Shown: one piece after another, positions 27,668 through 36,494 of the stretch
Layout of the letters: the number at the start of each line of letters is the position of its first letter
Position numbering within the stretch: position 1 is the first letter of the stretch
Source: Pseudarthrobacter sp. MM222
GTDB lineage: Bacteria > Actinomycetota > Actinomycetes > Actinomycetales > Micrococcaceae
Assembly: GCF_947090775.1 (NCBI RefSeq)
Contig: NZ_OX352321.1
Location: 3,100,001 to 3,164,000 of the forward strand
Direction: 5' to 3'
Length of the DNA: 64,000 nt
Notes under the pieces: generated by a model
What the model saw: the letters and a program-made list of their open reading frames with translations, nothing else
Told to the model about the DNA's origin: nothing
Database searches by the model: none
Translations under genes and position numbers: made by a program

Positions 27668-28951
27668 GTGAGCACAAATCTTACGCGGGTGTTTGTTGCG
27701 CGCCTCCTCGGACTCGACGTCTTTGACCCGCTTGGCGACCGTCTGGGCCGGCTGCGTGACGTCGTCGTGCTCTCTCGCGGCAACCGGGGCGCCCCGCACG
27801 TCGTCGGCATCGTCGTGGAGGTCCCCGGCAAGAAGCGCGTATTTGTTCCGATGACCCGGATCACCTCGATCGACCAGACCCAGATCATCTGCACCGGACT
27901 TGTGAACCTCCGCCGCTTTGAACAGCGCGGCGCGGAGACGCTCGTGGTCGCCGAAATGTTCGACCGCCGCGTGACCCTCGCCGACGGCAGCGGGGACGCC
28001 ACGATCGAGGACATCGCGATGGACCGGCACCGTTCCGGCGACTGGTTTGTCAGCAAGCTCTTCGTCCGCCGCGGCCACTCCCTCTCGCCGCTGAGCAGGC
28101 TGCGGCGCAACGAGACCATGATCATCGACTGGGCTGACGCACAGCAGGGCGCCCGGACCGAGCCGCAGGCGGCCACGCAGTTCGTCGCCACGCATGAGGA
28201 CCTGAAGCCTGCCGACTTCGCCGAGGCCCTCCAGGAGATGAGCGACAAGCGCCGCTTCGAGGTCGCCAGCGAGCTGCAGGACGAACGCCTGGCCGACGTC
28301 CTGCAGGAGATGCCGGAAGGGGACCAGGTGGAGATCCTCTCCGCCCTCGACGTCAACCGCGCCGCCGACGTGCTGGAGGAAATGGACCCGGACGACGCCG
28401 CCGACCTCCTCGCCGAGCTCCCCAGCGCCCAGGCCGAAGAGCTGCTCCAGCTGATGGAACCCGAAGGCGCGGAAGACGTCCGCCGCCTGCTCGAATATGA
28501 CGAGGACACCGCCGGTGGCCTGATGACCCCCGTGCCGGTCATCCTGCCGCCGGAGGCAACCGTGGCGGAAGCCCTCGCCCACGTCCGGCGTGAGGAACTC
28601 TCCCCCGCGCTGGCGTCCTCGATCTTCATCGCGCGCCCCCCGCTGGAGACGCCGACCGGACGTTTCCTCGGCGTCGTGCATATCCAGCAACTGCTGCGCT
28701 TCCCCCCGCCCGAACCGCTGGGCAACCTGGTGGACAAGACCCTGGAACCGGTCTCGGACCAGGCCCACATCAGTGAGGTGGCCCGCACCTTGGCCACCTA
28801 CAACCTCAACTCGCTTCCCGTGGTCAACAGCGACGGACGGCTTGTCGGGGCGGTCACGGTTGATGACGTGCTGGATCACCTGTTGCCCGATGACTGGCGC
28901 GCCCACGACGACGACGCCCCGATCAGGAAACTGGGAGGCCGCATTGGCTGA
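27668..28951 (+). CDS. PRC-barrel, MgtE N-terminal and CBS-pair protein lacking the MgtE channel
   Basis: A 427-residue cytoplasmic protein. Residues 1-100 resemble a PRC-barrel-like beta domain (LGLDVFDPLGDRLGRLRDVV). Residues about 165-275 are the MgtE_N superhelix with its repeats (FEVASELQDERLADVLQEM, then ILSALDVNRAADVLEEMDPD and DAADLLAELPSAQAEELL). Residues about 280-410 form a CBS pair. The transmembrane pore of the Mg2+ channel MgtE is absent. M. tuberculosis has a similar protein near mrp and sigE. The stop overlaps the DUF1003 start by eight bases, so the two probably form a sensor-membrane partner pair. Confidence 0.88.
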   Translation: MSTNLTRVFVARLLGLDVFDPLGDRLGRLRDVVVLSRGNRGAPHVVGIVVEVPGKKRVFVPMTRITSIDQTQIICTGLVNLRRFEQRGAETLVVAEMFDRRVTLADGSGDATIEDIAMDRHRSGDWFVSKLFVRRGHSLSPLSRLRRNETMIIDWADAQQGARTEPQAATQFVATHEDLKPADFAEALQEMSDKRRFEVASELQDERLADVLQEMPEGDQVEILSALDVNRAADVLEEMDPDDAADLLAELPSAQAEELLQLMEPEGAEDVRRLLEYDEDTAGGLMTPVPVILPPEATVAEALAHVRREELSPALASSIFIARPPLETPTGRFLGVVHIQQLLRFPPPEPLGNLVDKTLEPVSDQAHISEVARTLATYNLNSLPVVNSDGRLVGAVTVDDVLDHLLPDDWRAHDDDAPIRKLGGRIG

Positions 28952-29786
28952 AATCGGCACACCGCGGGGCCCCGGCAACCGCCCGGGCAGCAAGGCCACC
29001 GGCAAGGGCAGTCTCGACACGCCCCTGAGCGGGCGGCAGCGGATCCTGCCCAAGTTCTCGCCGAACCCGGACGCCTTCGGCCAAACCACCGAGGGTTTTG
29101 CCCGGTTCATGGGCACGCCGCAGTTCCTGGTGTACATGACGGTGTTCGTCGTCGTCTGGCTGGTCTGGAACACCTGGGCTCCCTTGGCTTGGCAGTTCGA
29201 CTCCCGCGACCTCGGCTTCACCCTGCTGACCCTGATGCTTTCGCTGCAGGCCTCCTACGCCGCTCCGCTGCTGCTGCTGGCGCAGAACCGCCAGGATGAC
29301 CGCGACCGCGTGTCACTCCAGCAGGACCGGCAGCGCGCGGAACGCAACCTCTCGGACACCGAGTACCTGACCCGGGAACTTGCCTCGCTCAGGATCGCGC
29401 TGCGCGAAGTTGCCACCCGCGACTACGTCCGGACGGAGTTGCGCAGCCTGCTGGAGGACATGCTGGAGGCACAGGAGGAACTGCGCACCCATGACCCGTC
29501 GGCCGGGGCGCATGAAACCCCGCGCGACAAAGTTAAGGAGAAGCTGAAGGAACGGCGCGACAAGCAGCGCAGCCCCCGGACGCAGCAAATCCCCCGGGTC
29601 CACGACGCCCGCAAGCGCACCGCCGCGCCGGACGGCCCGGACAGCCCCGGCGGCCCGGACAGTGCCGGCAGCCCGGACAGTCCCGGCAGCCTGGACACCC
29701 CGGTCGACTCCCGGTTCGAGGCGCGGCCCGGGACCACTCCGGACAACGCCGCCCCGCCCGCCCCCCGCACCTTCCCCGAGAGCTGA
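28944..29786 (+). CDS. DUF1003 membrane protein
   Basis: A 280-residue protein whose core (about 50-170) matches DUF1003: GFARFMGTPQFLVYMTVFVV, VVWLVWNTWAPLAWQFD, then TLLTLMLSLQASYAAPLLLL and AQNRQDDRDRV. It has two membrane helices followed by a long amphipathic/coiled region. The C-terminal 80 residues are charged, then Pro/Asp/Ser-rich with imperfect PDSPGG-type repeats. I place the start at a TTG (28944) with GGGAGG five bases upstream, overlapping the preceding gene by eight bases; the frame extends further upstream only as shadow sequence. Function unknown. Confidence 0.82.
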   Translation: MAEIGTPRGPGNRPGSKATGKGSLDTPLSGRQRILPKFSPNPDAFGQTTEGFARFMGTPQFLVYMTVFVVVWLVWNTWAPLAWQFDSRDLGFTLLTLMLSLQASYAAPLLLLAQNRQDDRDRVSLQQDRQRAERNLSDTEYLTRELASLRIALREVATRDYVRTELRSLLEDMLEAQEELRTHDPSAGAHETPRDKVKEKLKERRDKQRSPRTQQIPRVHDARKRTAAPDGPDSPGGPDSAGSPDSPGSLDTPVDSRFEARPGTTPDNAAPPAPRTFPES

Positions 29787-29797
29787 GCATCCACCCC

Positions 29798-30964
29798 ATG
29801 AGCACCACGCCGGGCAGCACCCCGCTCGACTACTCCCCGGGCTCGCCGCTGGACAGGTCCGTGCATGCCGCCCTCGCCACCGTGATCGACCCGGAACTGC
29901 GCCGCCCCATCACCGAACTGGGCATGGTGGACTCCGTGCAAATTTCCGACGGCGGCCGGGTGCGGATTGCCGTGCTCCTGACCATTGCAGGTTGCCCGCT
30001 GCGAGGTACCATCACCGCTGACTGCGAAGCAGCGCTCTCCGCGGTGCCGGGGGTCTCCGCCGTCGAGGTCGAGCTGAAGGTCATGACACAGCAGCAGCGC
30101 GACGCGCTGAAGGAGCAGTTGCGCGGGCCGGGAGGCCAGCGCGGCATCCCCTTCAACCAGCCCGGTTCCCTCACCAAGGTCTACGCCGTGGCGAGCGGCA
30201 AGGGCGGAGTCGGGAAATCGTCCGTGACGGTCAACCTGGCGTGCGCTCTGGCAGCCCAGGGACTGCGCGTCGGAATCGTCGACGCGGACGTGTACGGCTT
30301 CTCCGTTCCGGCGCTGATGGGCATCACCCAGTCCCCCACCCGGGTGGATGACATGATCCTGCCGCCGGTTGCCTATGGGGTCAAGGTGATCTCCATCGGC
30401 ATGTTTGTCACCGGGAACCAACCGGTCGCCTGGCGGGGACCGATGTTGCATCGCGCCCTCGAGCAGTTCCTCACGGACGTCTACTTCGGGGACCTCGACG
30501 CGCTGTTCCTGGATCTGCCGCCGGGCACCGGCGACATCGCAATCTCCGTGGCCCAACTGCTGCCCAAGGCCCAGATCCTCGTCGTGACCACTCCGCAGGC
30601 CGCTGCCGCTGACGTGGCGGAACGGGCCGGCGCCATCGCCACCCAGACCGGCCAATCAGTGGCCGGCGTGGTGGAGAACATGTCCTATCTGGAGATGCCC
30701 GACGGCGGCCGGATGGAACTGTTCGGCAGCGGCGGAGGAGCGGTGCTCGCCGAGCGGCTATCCGCCACGGTGGGAACGGACGTACCGCTGCTGGGTCAGA
30801 TTCCACTGGACATCCTGCTGCGCGAGGGCGGCGACGCGGGCGTTCCGCTGGTGCTCGGGCGTCCGGAGACGCCTGCAGCCGCGGCCCTGCTGGAGATCGC
30901 AGGCAGGCTCGCCTCGGTTCCCCGCGGGCTCAAGGGGATGTCCCTCGGGCTGCAGCCGCGCTAG
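29798..30964 (+). CDS. mrp: Mrp/ApbC-family iron-sulfur cluster carrier ATPase
   Basis: A P-loop NTPase of 388 residues that carries or inserts Fe-S clusters. The N-terminal 95 residues are a DUF59/MIP18-type domain (ATVIDPELRRPITELGMV, TIAGCPLRGTI). The deviant Walker A is VASGKGGVGKSSVTVNLA, followed by VDADVYGFSVPALMGI and LDLPPGTGDIAISVAQ. The CXXC motif expected in the C-terminal part of many Mrp proteins is not visible. It follows DUF1003 after 11 bases. Its stop overlaps the tatB stop at CTAG, so the two genes are tail to tail. Confidence 0.93.
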   Translation: MSTTPGSTPLDYSPGSPLDRSVHAALATVIDPELRRPITELGMVDSVQISDGGRVRIAVLLTIAGCPLRGTITADCEAALSAVPGVSAVEVELKVMTQQQRDALKEQLRGPGGQRGIPFNQPGSLTKVYAVASGKGGVGKSSVTVNLACALAAQGLRVGIVDADVYGFSVPALMGITQSPTRVDDMILPPVAYGVKVISIGMFVTGNQPVAWRGPMLHRALEQFLTDVYFGDLDALFLDLPPGTGDIAISVAQLLPKAQILVVTTPQAAAADVAERAGAIATQTGQSVAGVVENMSYLEMPDGGRMELFGSGGGAVLAERLSATVGTDVPLLGQIPLDILLREGGDAGVPLVLGRPETPAAAALLEIAGRLASVPRGLKGMSLGLQPR

Positions 30965-31359
30965 GTGGCCTCAGCGTCGAAAGGTGCAGGCTCCCCTTCG
31001 GGCAAGCGCTCGACCACACGGACCGGACGGTGCTCCGGGGCGGACACCGCGGCGCCAGTGACCGCTGAAACCGCAGCCGGCGCTCCGGCGCTCACAGGCT
31101 TCGTATCGTCGTCGAGCAGGGCTTCCCGAATAATCCGGCGCGGATCGTACTGCCGCGGATCGTACTTCTTCCAGTCGACATCATCGATGTCGATGCCGAC
31201 TTCTTCCTTGATCTGCTCCCGCGCGCCGGAGGCCATCCGCCGGACTTCCTTGACGATATTGGCAAGTTTCTGGGTGTATTCAGGCAGCCGGCTGGGACCG
31301 ATCACCAGAAGTCCGATGATCAGCAGAAGTAGAAACTCCGGTCCGTTGATTCCAAGCAC
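30961..31359 (-). CDS. tatB: Sec-independent protein translocase TatB
   Basis: A component of the twin-arginine translocation receptor. It has one N-terminal membrane helix (GPEFLLLLIIGLLVIGPSRLPEY) followed by an amphipathic helix (TQKLANIVKEVRRMASGARE) and an acidic/charged tail; 132 residues. I use the GTG at 31359 because family members start VLGINGPEF. A GTG at 31416 is also open but adds 19 residues unlike the family. The gene lies downstream of the SigE anti-sigma gene, with HtrA absent between them. Confidence 0.88.
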   Translation of the reverse strand: MLGINGPEFLLLLIIGLLVIGPSRLPEYTQKLANIVKEVRRMASGAREQIKEEVGIDIDDVDWKKYDPRQYDPRRIIREALLDDDTKPVSAGAPAAVSAVTGAAVSAPEHRPVRVVERLPEGEPAPFDAEAT

Positions 31360-31440
31360 TTTAGGAAGATTACCCTCTCCATCGGAGCGGCGACGATTCG
31401 GGGACGCCAACAGCACTCCGGCAGCCGGTCGGTCCGCCCG

Positions 31441-32655
31441 TCATGGGGCCAGCAGTTCCAGGATCCTGCCCAGGCCCCGCTCGATCCGCGCCCTGATGCC
31501 GTCCGGGGAGGCTTCGTTCCGGGCGGTTTCGTCCGGGGCTGTTCCGTCGGCCGCCTGTGGTTCCGCCCGCTGCGCGGCGGAGGTCCGGACCAGGACGGCC
31601 AGTCCCTTGCCGGCCTCGTCGGCGGCCTGATCCGAGACGTACGTGAAGGTGCCGGCCGACCCTTGGTAGATGGCACGGAACGGCGCCGCCGCATTGACCC
31701 AGAGCCGGCCGCTGCCCTCCACCGGTGGCGGTTCAGTCGGACTCCCTGGCGGCAGGGACAAGCCCGCCGCGCCGGCGGCGGTGAAACCGTCCGCAGCCGC
31801 AGGGTGGCCGGTGAGCACATTAACTGGCGGCGCAGCGGCGGTTTGCCGGAGCCCTGATCGGCCGTGCTGGGCGGGCGGGCGGGCGTGCTGCTCGAGCACC
31901 GTGGTGAAGTGCCGTCCGTCGGTAAGCCGCAGTTCCACCATGGCATCACCGGCCACCACACCGCCGCGTGCCCAGACGAGGTGGAAGCCCAGCTCGCGGA
32001 GCTCCGGACAAATCCAGCCCTGGGCCCGCAGGGCCGTGAGCTGCCCAGCGGTGAGCGCTCCGGCCGGCGTGACGTCCGGTTCATCGGTCAGGCCCCAGCC
32101 GGAGGCGGTCCCGGCGTCGGGCGTCCCGCCCACCGCGGAGAGGCGCAAGTCCTTCTGCAGGAACGCGGACGAGACGTCGCCGGCGGCCAGCGGGGCCGGG
32201 CTTCCGCCCATCAGGTATGCGGACCCGGTCATCAGGGCCACGGCGGCGGCGGCGCTCCCGGCTGCCAGGGCCGCAACCCGCGTCCGCGGACGCCCGCCGC
32301 TGCCGGCCGCCCACTGCTGCGTGCTGCCCGGAAGCGTTCCGGGCCGCAAGGACGGCGGGTCCCCGCCGGGTTGCCCAGCGGCGGGCCGGGCCTCGCGTGC
32401 CAGTTCCTCGGTTCGGGCCAGCAGCCGGGCGGTCAGGTCATCACTGGCAGCGGGGACGGCGGCACCGCGCAGACGTTCCAGGTACTGCCGCTCCCTGCGC
32501 TCCCGCAGCCGGCACTCCTCGCACGCCTCGCGGTGCTTCCGGTGCCAGGCGTCGGCCCCGGCGGCCAGGCCGGCGCCGTTGCTGCGGCCCCGGCGGCCGG
32601 TCCGCCCGGGGTAGCTGCACGGCAAACCCCGTAGCAGTCGGTTCAGCAGCTTCAT
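31441..32655 (-). CDS. Zinc anti-sigma factor for the adjacent SigE (RseA-like)
   Basis: A 404-residue transmembrane anti-sigma factor. The cytoplasmic N-terminus carries an HxxxCxxC zinc motif in HRKHREACEECRLRE near residue 40. A hydrophobic segment near residues 130-150 (VAALAAGSAAAAVALMTGSAYLMGG) is followed by a large extracytoplasmic domain rich in Gly/Pro/Ala. The ATG at 32655 lies eight bases downstream of the sigE stop. By analogy with RseA of mycobacteria it holds SigE inactive until surface stress; regulated proteolysis is assumed, not seen. The family usually ends shortly after the membrane segment, so the 250-residue outer domain is notable. Confidence 0.82.
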   Translation of the reverse strand: MKLLNRLLRGLPCSYPGRTGRRGRSNGAGLAAGADAWHRKHREACEECRLRERRERQYLERLRGAAVPAASDDLTARLLARTEELAREARPAAGQPGGDPPSLRPGTLPGSTQQWAAGSGGRPRTRVAALAAGSAAAAVALMTGSAYLMGGSPAPLAAGDVSSAFLQKDLRLSAVGGTPDAGTASGWGLTDEPDVTPAGALTAGQLTALRAQGWICPELRELGFHLVWARGGVVAGDAMVELRLTDGRHFTTVLEQHARPPAQHGRSGLRQTAAAPPVNVLTGHPAAADGFTAAGAAGLSLPPGSPTEPPPVEGSGRLWVNAAAPFRAIYQGSAGTFTYVSDQAADEAGKGLAVLVRTSAAQRAEPQAADGTAPDETARNEASPDGIRARIERGLGRILELLAP

Positions 32656-32663
32656 CGACCTGT

Positions 32664-33287
32664 TCAGAGGAGGCCGGCGATGCGGGGCATCTTGAGCCGC
32701 GGCGCGAGAGCCTGCTTCGGGCGTGGGTCGCGGTGGGCAAGCTTTTCCCGGAGCATGGTGCGGCCACGGTGAATCCGGGAGCGCACCGTTCCGAGCTTGA
32801 CGCCCAGGGCAACGGCCACCTCGTCGTAGGAGAGCCCTTCCAGGTCGCACAGCACGACGGCGGCCCGGAAGTCCGGGGGCAGTTCCTCGAGGGCGGCCTG
32901 CACGTCGAGATCCAGGTTGTTGAATTCAAAGCTTTGCTCCGGGCCTGGTTCGCGGCCGGGCAGCCGGGACTCGGCGTCCTCGGCCAGCGCGTCGAAGCGG
33001 ATCCGGCTCTTGCGGCGGGCCTGGTCCAGGAAGAGGTTCGTGGTAATCCGGTGCAGCCACCCGTCCAGGGTCCCGGGCTTGAAGTTTTCGAGCGAGCGGA
33101 AGACCCGGACGAACACCTCCTGGGTGAGGTCCTCGGCATCGTACTTGTTGCCGGTGAGCCGGTACGCAAGCCGGTAGACCTTGGCGGAGTGGTTAGTCAC
33201 CACTTCCTCCCACGTCGGCCGGACCCACTCGCTGTCCGTGGCGGGCCTGGACTCATCAGCTGCAGGGACTACTGTCTGACTCGACAT
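32664..33287 (-). CDS. sigE: ECF-type RNA polymerase sigma factor, SigE-like
   Basis: A 207-residue ECF sigma factor. Region 2 includes [20 protein letters not shown] and [19 protein letters not shown]; region 4 has [20 protein letters not shown] and [18 protein letters not shown]. It begins at the ATG at 33287 with GGGGAG seven to eight bases upstream. The flanking anti-sigma gene, tatB and divergent O-methyltransferase repeat the order around M. tuberculosis sigE (Rv1220c-Rv1224). Role inferred: response to cell-envelope stress. Confidence 0.9.
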   Translation of the reverse strand: MSSQTVVPAADESRPATDSEWVRPTWEEVVTNHSAKVYRLAYRLTGNKYDAEDLTQEVFVRVFRSLENFKPGTLDGWLHRITTNLFLDQARRKSRIRFDALAEDAESRLPGREPGPEQSFEFNNLDLDVQAALEELPPDFRAAVVLCDLEGLSYDEVAVALGVKLGTVRSRIHRGRTMLREKLAHRDPRPKQALAPRLKMPRIAGLL

Positions 33288-33300
33288 CGTCCGCTCCCCT

Positions 33301-33336
33301 CGTGGATGGCACTTACGCCGTGGATGGTGCTTGCGG
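33301..33336. repeat. Two 18-bp tandem repeats in the sigE leader
   Basis: CGTGGATGGCACTTACGC and CGTGGATGGTGCTTGCGG lie head to tail with 14 of 18 positions the same, just upstream of sigE. They could be a regulator site or chance duplication. Confidence 0.5.
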
Positions 33337-33566
33337 TGCAAGCTCCTGCACCCTTCATTCGGCGCCGATCACCACGCGGATGAGCGGATACCCATCATTT
33401 CAAAGCAAGCTGGGAATTTCCTGACGTCGGGAGCTCTTCCGCCCACGGCGGAAACGGCGCTTTGGGCCGACGTCCCGGCCACGGCGGAGGCGCCTCCCGG
33501 CCGCGCCCGGCCCGACACAGTAGGCTGTAGAGAACACTCCCCCTGCCGCCCAGAAAGCGAACATCC

Positions 33567-34199
33567 ATGAGCGCCGATAAATCCACGAGCTGGTCCTATG
33601 CAGAAGATCTGCCTGCCGAGGATGAGGTCCTGATTCACGCGCGCGAACGGTCCTTCGAACTCGGCGTCACGCCCATCGGTCCCGGTGTAGGCGCGGTCCT
33701 GACGGTGCTGGCCGCCGCGTCGAAGGCGCAGACCGCGGTGGAGATCGGAACCGGCGCCGGCGTCTCGGGTGTGTGCATCCTCCGCGGCCTGGGCCCGCAC
33801 GCCGTTCTGACCACCATCGACGTCGACGTCGAGCACCTGAAGGCGGCCCGCGAAGCCTTCCAGGAGGCCGGCAGCCCGGCGAACCGGACCCGGACGATTT
33901 CCGGCCGGGCCGGCGACGTCCTTCCCCGGCTGACCGACAGCGCCTACGACCTGGTGTTCATCGACGCGGACAAGCCGAACTACCCGGGCTACGTCGAACA
34001 GGCCATCCGGCTGCTCAAACGTGGCGGCCTGCTGGTGCTCAACGATGCCCTGGACAAGGACCGCGTCGCCAACCCCGCGGCGCGCGACGCCACCACCGCG
34101 GTGCTCCGGCAGGTGGGCAAGACGATCCGCGACGACGACCGGCTCGAGTCGGCCATGTTGCCCACCGGCGACGGCCTCCTGATCGCCGTCAAGAAGTAG
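33567..34199 (+). CDS. SAM-dependent O-methyltransferase (class I, COMT-like)
   Basis: A 210-residue methyltransferase of the methyltransf_3 group. It contains AVEIGTGAGVSGVCILRGLG (AdoMet motif I), TTIDVDVEHLKAAREAF, and YDLVFIDADKPNYPGYVEQA, the metal-binding DxxxxDK region. The substrate is unknown. It lies divergent from sigE with 279 bases between. The orthologous position in mycobacteria (Rv1220c next to sigE) is similarly occupied. Confidence 0.9.
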   Translation: MSADKSTSWSYAEDLPAEDEVLIHARERSFELGVTPIGPGVGAVLTVLAAASKAQTAVEIGTGAGVSGVCILRGLGPHAVLTTIDVDVEHLKAAREAFQEAGSPANRTRTISGRAGDVLPRLTDSAYDLVFIDADKPNYPGYVEQAIRLLKRGGLLVLNDALDKDRVANPAARDATTAVLRQVGKTIRDDDRLESAMLPTGDGLLIAVKK

Positions 34200-34241
34200 C
34201 CCGGCCCGCCGCGGCCTTTTCCGCCGCGGCCGAGCAGACAG

Positions 34242-34289
34242 CAAGAGGGCGGGACCTGCAGTCAACCGACTGCGCGTCCCGCCCTCTTG
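34242..34289. terminator. Bidirectional terminator between O-methyltransferase and DUF3117 genes
   Basis: CAAGAGGGCGGGAC-CTGCAGTC and GACTGCGC-GTCCCGCCCTCTTG pair over 22 positions with two mismatches around an AACC loop. It lies between convergent genes. Confidence 0.85.
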
Positions 34290-34317
34290 AATTCTGCTGT
34301 GGAGCTGTCTGCGGAAG

Positions 34318-34485
34318 CTACTCGGTAGCGCCGACGAGGCAGTCCTTCAGGTTTGTTGCTTCGGCGGAATTCAGCTCAACGACGAGCCGCCCCCCACCTT
34401 CGAGCGGGACCCGCATGATCAGGCTCCGTCCCTCTTTGGTCACTTCCATCGGGCCGTCGCCGGTGCGTGGTTTCATAGCCGCCAT
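34318..34485 (-). CDS. DUF3117 small protein
   Basis: A 55-residue actinobacterial protein, MAAMKPRTGDGPMEVTKEG, then MRVPLEGGGRLVVEL, matching DUF3117. Function unknown. I use the ATG at 34485 because GGAGGGG lies about nine bases upstream; the ATG at 34503 overlaps that ribosome binding site. Confidence 0.87.
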   Translation of the reverse strand: MAAMKPRTGDGPMEVTKEGRSLIMRVPLEGGGRLVVELNSAEATNLKDCLVGATE

Positions 34486-34718
34486 AAGGAATATCCCCTC
34501 CATTAGTCCAGTGACTTACCAGCCCGGCCGGGCTGCGTCCGCTTAGTCAATCAAGCCGCCCGGCGGCCGTGATGGAAGCCATCATGGCCATAAACTCAGT
34601 TTGCTTCTTGCCCTTGCTTAGCATCCATTATCGCGTAACTGCGCGCCTGTAGCTAATCGTTGGACTTTTCTTCCCGCCATGCGGAACCGGACCGGCACGG
34701 CAGAAAAGGTGCTATGCG

Positions 34719-36116
34719 TCACGGCGGATAGTCACCGCCGCCGGGCAGCGGGGCCCAGGCCCACAGCCAGACGATCCAGACAATCTGAAGCAGCAGGAAC
34801 ATCAGGACCACCGTGCCGCGGTAGGCACGGGACCGTGAGACCAGCGCGGCGCTGAGGGCCAGCGGAAAGAGCGGCAGCAGCATCCGGAAGGTGCTGGTCT
34901 GGGGGTGCAGAAAGACCAGCAGGTAACCCATGTAGCAGCAGCACCACAGCCGCAACTCGGTCCCCAAAGCGGCCACGGGCCGGGACATCATGAACACGAC
35001 GAAGAGCGTAACGAAAACGAAGGGCGCCAGGACTCCAAGCGTGGGTCCGAAGAGCATGATGCCGGTGTCGAACCACGGTTTGAAGGGCACGAGGTCATGA
35101 CCCCGCCATACGGTTTCGGTCTTGGTGTAGGCCTGCAGGTCGCCCGTGACGGCCCAGGCAATCGCGGGCCACAGCAGGGCCCCGATCCCGCTGACCGCGG
35201 TCAGTCCGGCCAAAGACCAGAGTTCGGAATTGGTGTGCGGAGCCGTGGTCCACAGTGTGGCGGGAAACCGGGAGCCGCGGCCGTCCTCCGCATCGCTTGC
35301 AGGCTGACCTCCAGCAGCGCGGCGTTGCCAGAGGCGGTAGAGCAGCAGCAGCCCCGCCATCGCCGCGAACGGCACCCCGGTGGGGCGGGAGAGGCACATC
35401 AGCACGACGACGGGCATCGCCGCCAGGTACCGGCGCTGCACCACGAGCAGCAGCGCCGTGGCGAGCAGCAGGAGATTCAGCGACTCGGCGTAGGGCACCT
35501 GCAGGACCTCCGAGACGGGAAACGTGGAGAAGAACACCGTCCCCCACAGTGCCGTGCCGTGGGTGGCTTTGAGGCTGAACAGGCTGTAGACCACCAGCGC
35601 CGCGCCGAGGCCGCAGACAGACGCAATCAGCGTCAGGGCAAAGGCGGGCTGCATCCCGGTCACGCCGGCCAGGACCCTGCCCAGCGTGGGAAACAGGGCG
35701 TAAAACGCCCAGGCGTTTTCCTGCACCGCCCCCGTTCCGTCCGTCGGCAGGACCTCCGGATAGCCGTTCTGCAGGACTTCCCCGTACCAGCGGGCGTCCC
35801 AGATATTGACGAACGACCAGTAGTCGGGCCTGGCGGGGAACCAAGGATTGACGCCCTGGTGCAGGGCGGCGGCCATGAAGATCCAGGCACTTACCAGCCG
35901 GGCGGCCAGGTACAGCCCGGCCACCTGGATCCACCACGGCCACCGGGAGACGTGTCCGCCGGCGGAAGCCAGGCGGGCCCGGATGTCTGACGCCGGGATG
36001 TGGGAGGCCCGGACCGCCGATCCGGCCGCTGGAGTGCGGGCCTCCGGAGCGGCCGCCGCGGAGGGCTGTTCCGGGTCCGCCGGAGCGTTGACCGGCAGGT
36101 TCCCCGGGTCGTTCAC
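34719..36116 (-). CDS. GT-C-fold (PIG-V-like) mannosyltransferase, polytopic membrane protein
   Basis: A 465-residue protein with about ten hydrophobic segments and an N-terminal 55-residue Pro/Ala-rich cytoplasmic stretch. The first loop holds FVNIWDARWYGEVLQNGYPE, with the acidic D(x)W pattern of PIG-V-type polyprenyl-phosphate-mannose-dependent transferases. Later segments include VPYAESLNLLLLATALLLV and CLSRPTGVPFAAMAGLLLL. Likely role: adding mannose to a lipid or cell-wall glycan outside the membrane. It overlaps the DivIVA-like gene stop by a GTGA, so the GTG at 36116 is the likely start. Confidence 0.78.
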   Translation of the reverse strand: MNDPGNLPVNAPADPEQPSAAAAPEARTPAAGSAVRASHIPASDIRARLASAGGHVSRWPWWIQVAGLYLAARLVSAWIFMAAALHQGVNPWFPARPDYWSFVNIWDARWYGEVLQNGYPEVLPTDGTGAVQENAWAFYALFPTLGRVLAGVTGMQPAFALTLIASVCGLGAALVVYSLFSLKATHGTALWGTVFFSTFPVSEVLQVPYAESLNLLLLATALLLVVQRRYLAAMPVVVLMCLSRPTGVPFAAMAGLLLLYRLWQRRAAGGQPASDAEDGRGSRFPATLWTTAPHTNSELWSLAGLTAVSGIGALLWPAIAWAVTGDLQAYTKTETVWRGHDLVPFKPWFDTGIMLFGPTLGVLAPFVFVTLFVVFMMSRPVAALGTELRLWCCCYMGYLLVFLHPQTSTFRMLLPLFPLALSAALVSRSRAYRGTVVLMFLLLQIVWIVWLWAWAPLPGGGDYPP

Positions 36117-36463
36117 CGGCCCTGCCCTGCGGCGTGGCGCAAGCGTTCCGCTTCCGCCCCGAGGTCCGCGATCTTCCTGTCCTTGGCCGCAAGCTGGTCC
36201 CGCAGTTCGTCCAGCACCTGGTCCACTTGGTCCATCCGGTAGCCCCGCAGCCCGACAGCGAATCGGAGATGGTCGACGTCGGACGGCTCAGGGTCCTCCG
36301 GGAGGAGCACCGGGGGCAGGGACGCCACCGGCTCGTCGAAGCCGTCGTCGAACGGCCGCACGTCTGCCCCGCCGCGGCGGAAGACCTTCGACGCGACGCC
36401 GGTGCCCAGCAGGACCGCGACGCCGATCAGCATGATCGCCAGGAAAATCAGGAAAAAGCTCAC
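36113..36463 (-). CDS. DivIVA-domain membrane protein
   Basis: A 116-residue protein with one N-terminal membrane helix (SFFLIFLAIMLIGVAVLLG) and a C-terminal DivIVA-like motif LRFAVGLRGYRMDQVDQVLD, followed by a short coiled coil ELRDQLAAKDRKIADLGAEAERLRHA. Such short proteins are common in actinobacteria near dapE and LOG genes. The start is either GTG 36463 or GTG 36466; both have weak ribosome binding sites. It overlaps the mannosyltransferase gene by four bases. Confidence 0.78.
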   Translation of the reverse strand: MSFFLIFLAIMLIGVAVLLGTGVASKVFRRGGADVRPFDDGFDEPVASLPPVLLPEDPEPSDVDHLRFAVGLRGYRMDQVDQVLDELRDQLAAKDRKIADLGAEAERLRHAAGQGR

Positions 36464-36494
36464 CACTCCATCGTGCCAGAAGCCGGGCGCCCGG

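Noticed and set aside
33288..33566. ECF-type autoregulatory promoter before sigE
   Set aside because: A GGAAAT-like -35 is present, but no CGTT-type -10 at the correct distance was seen.
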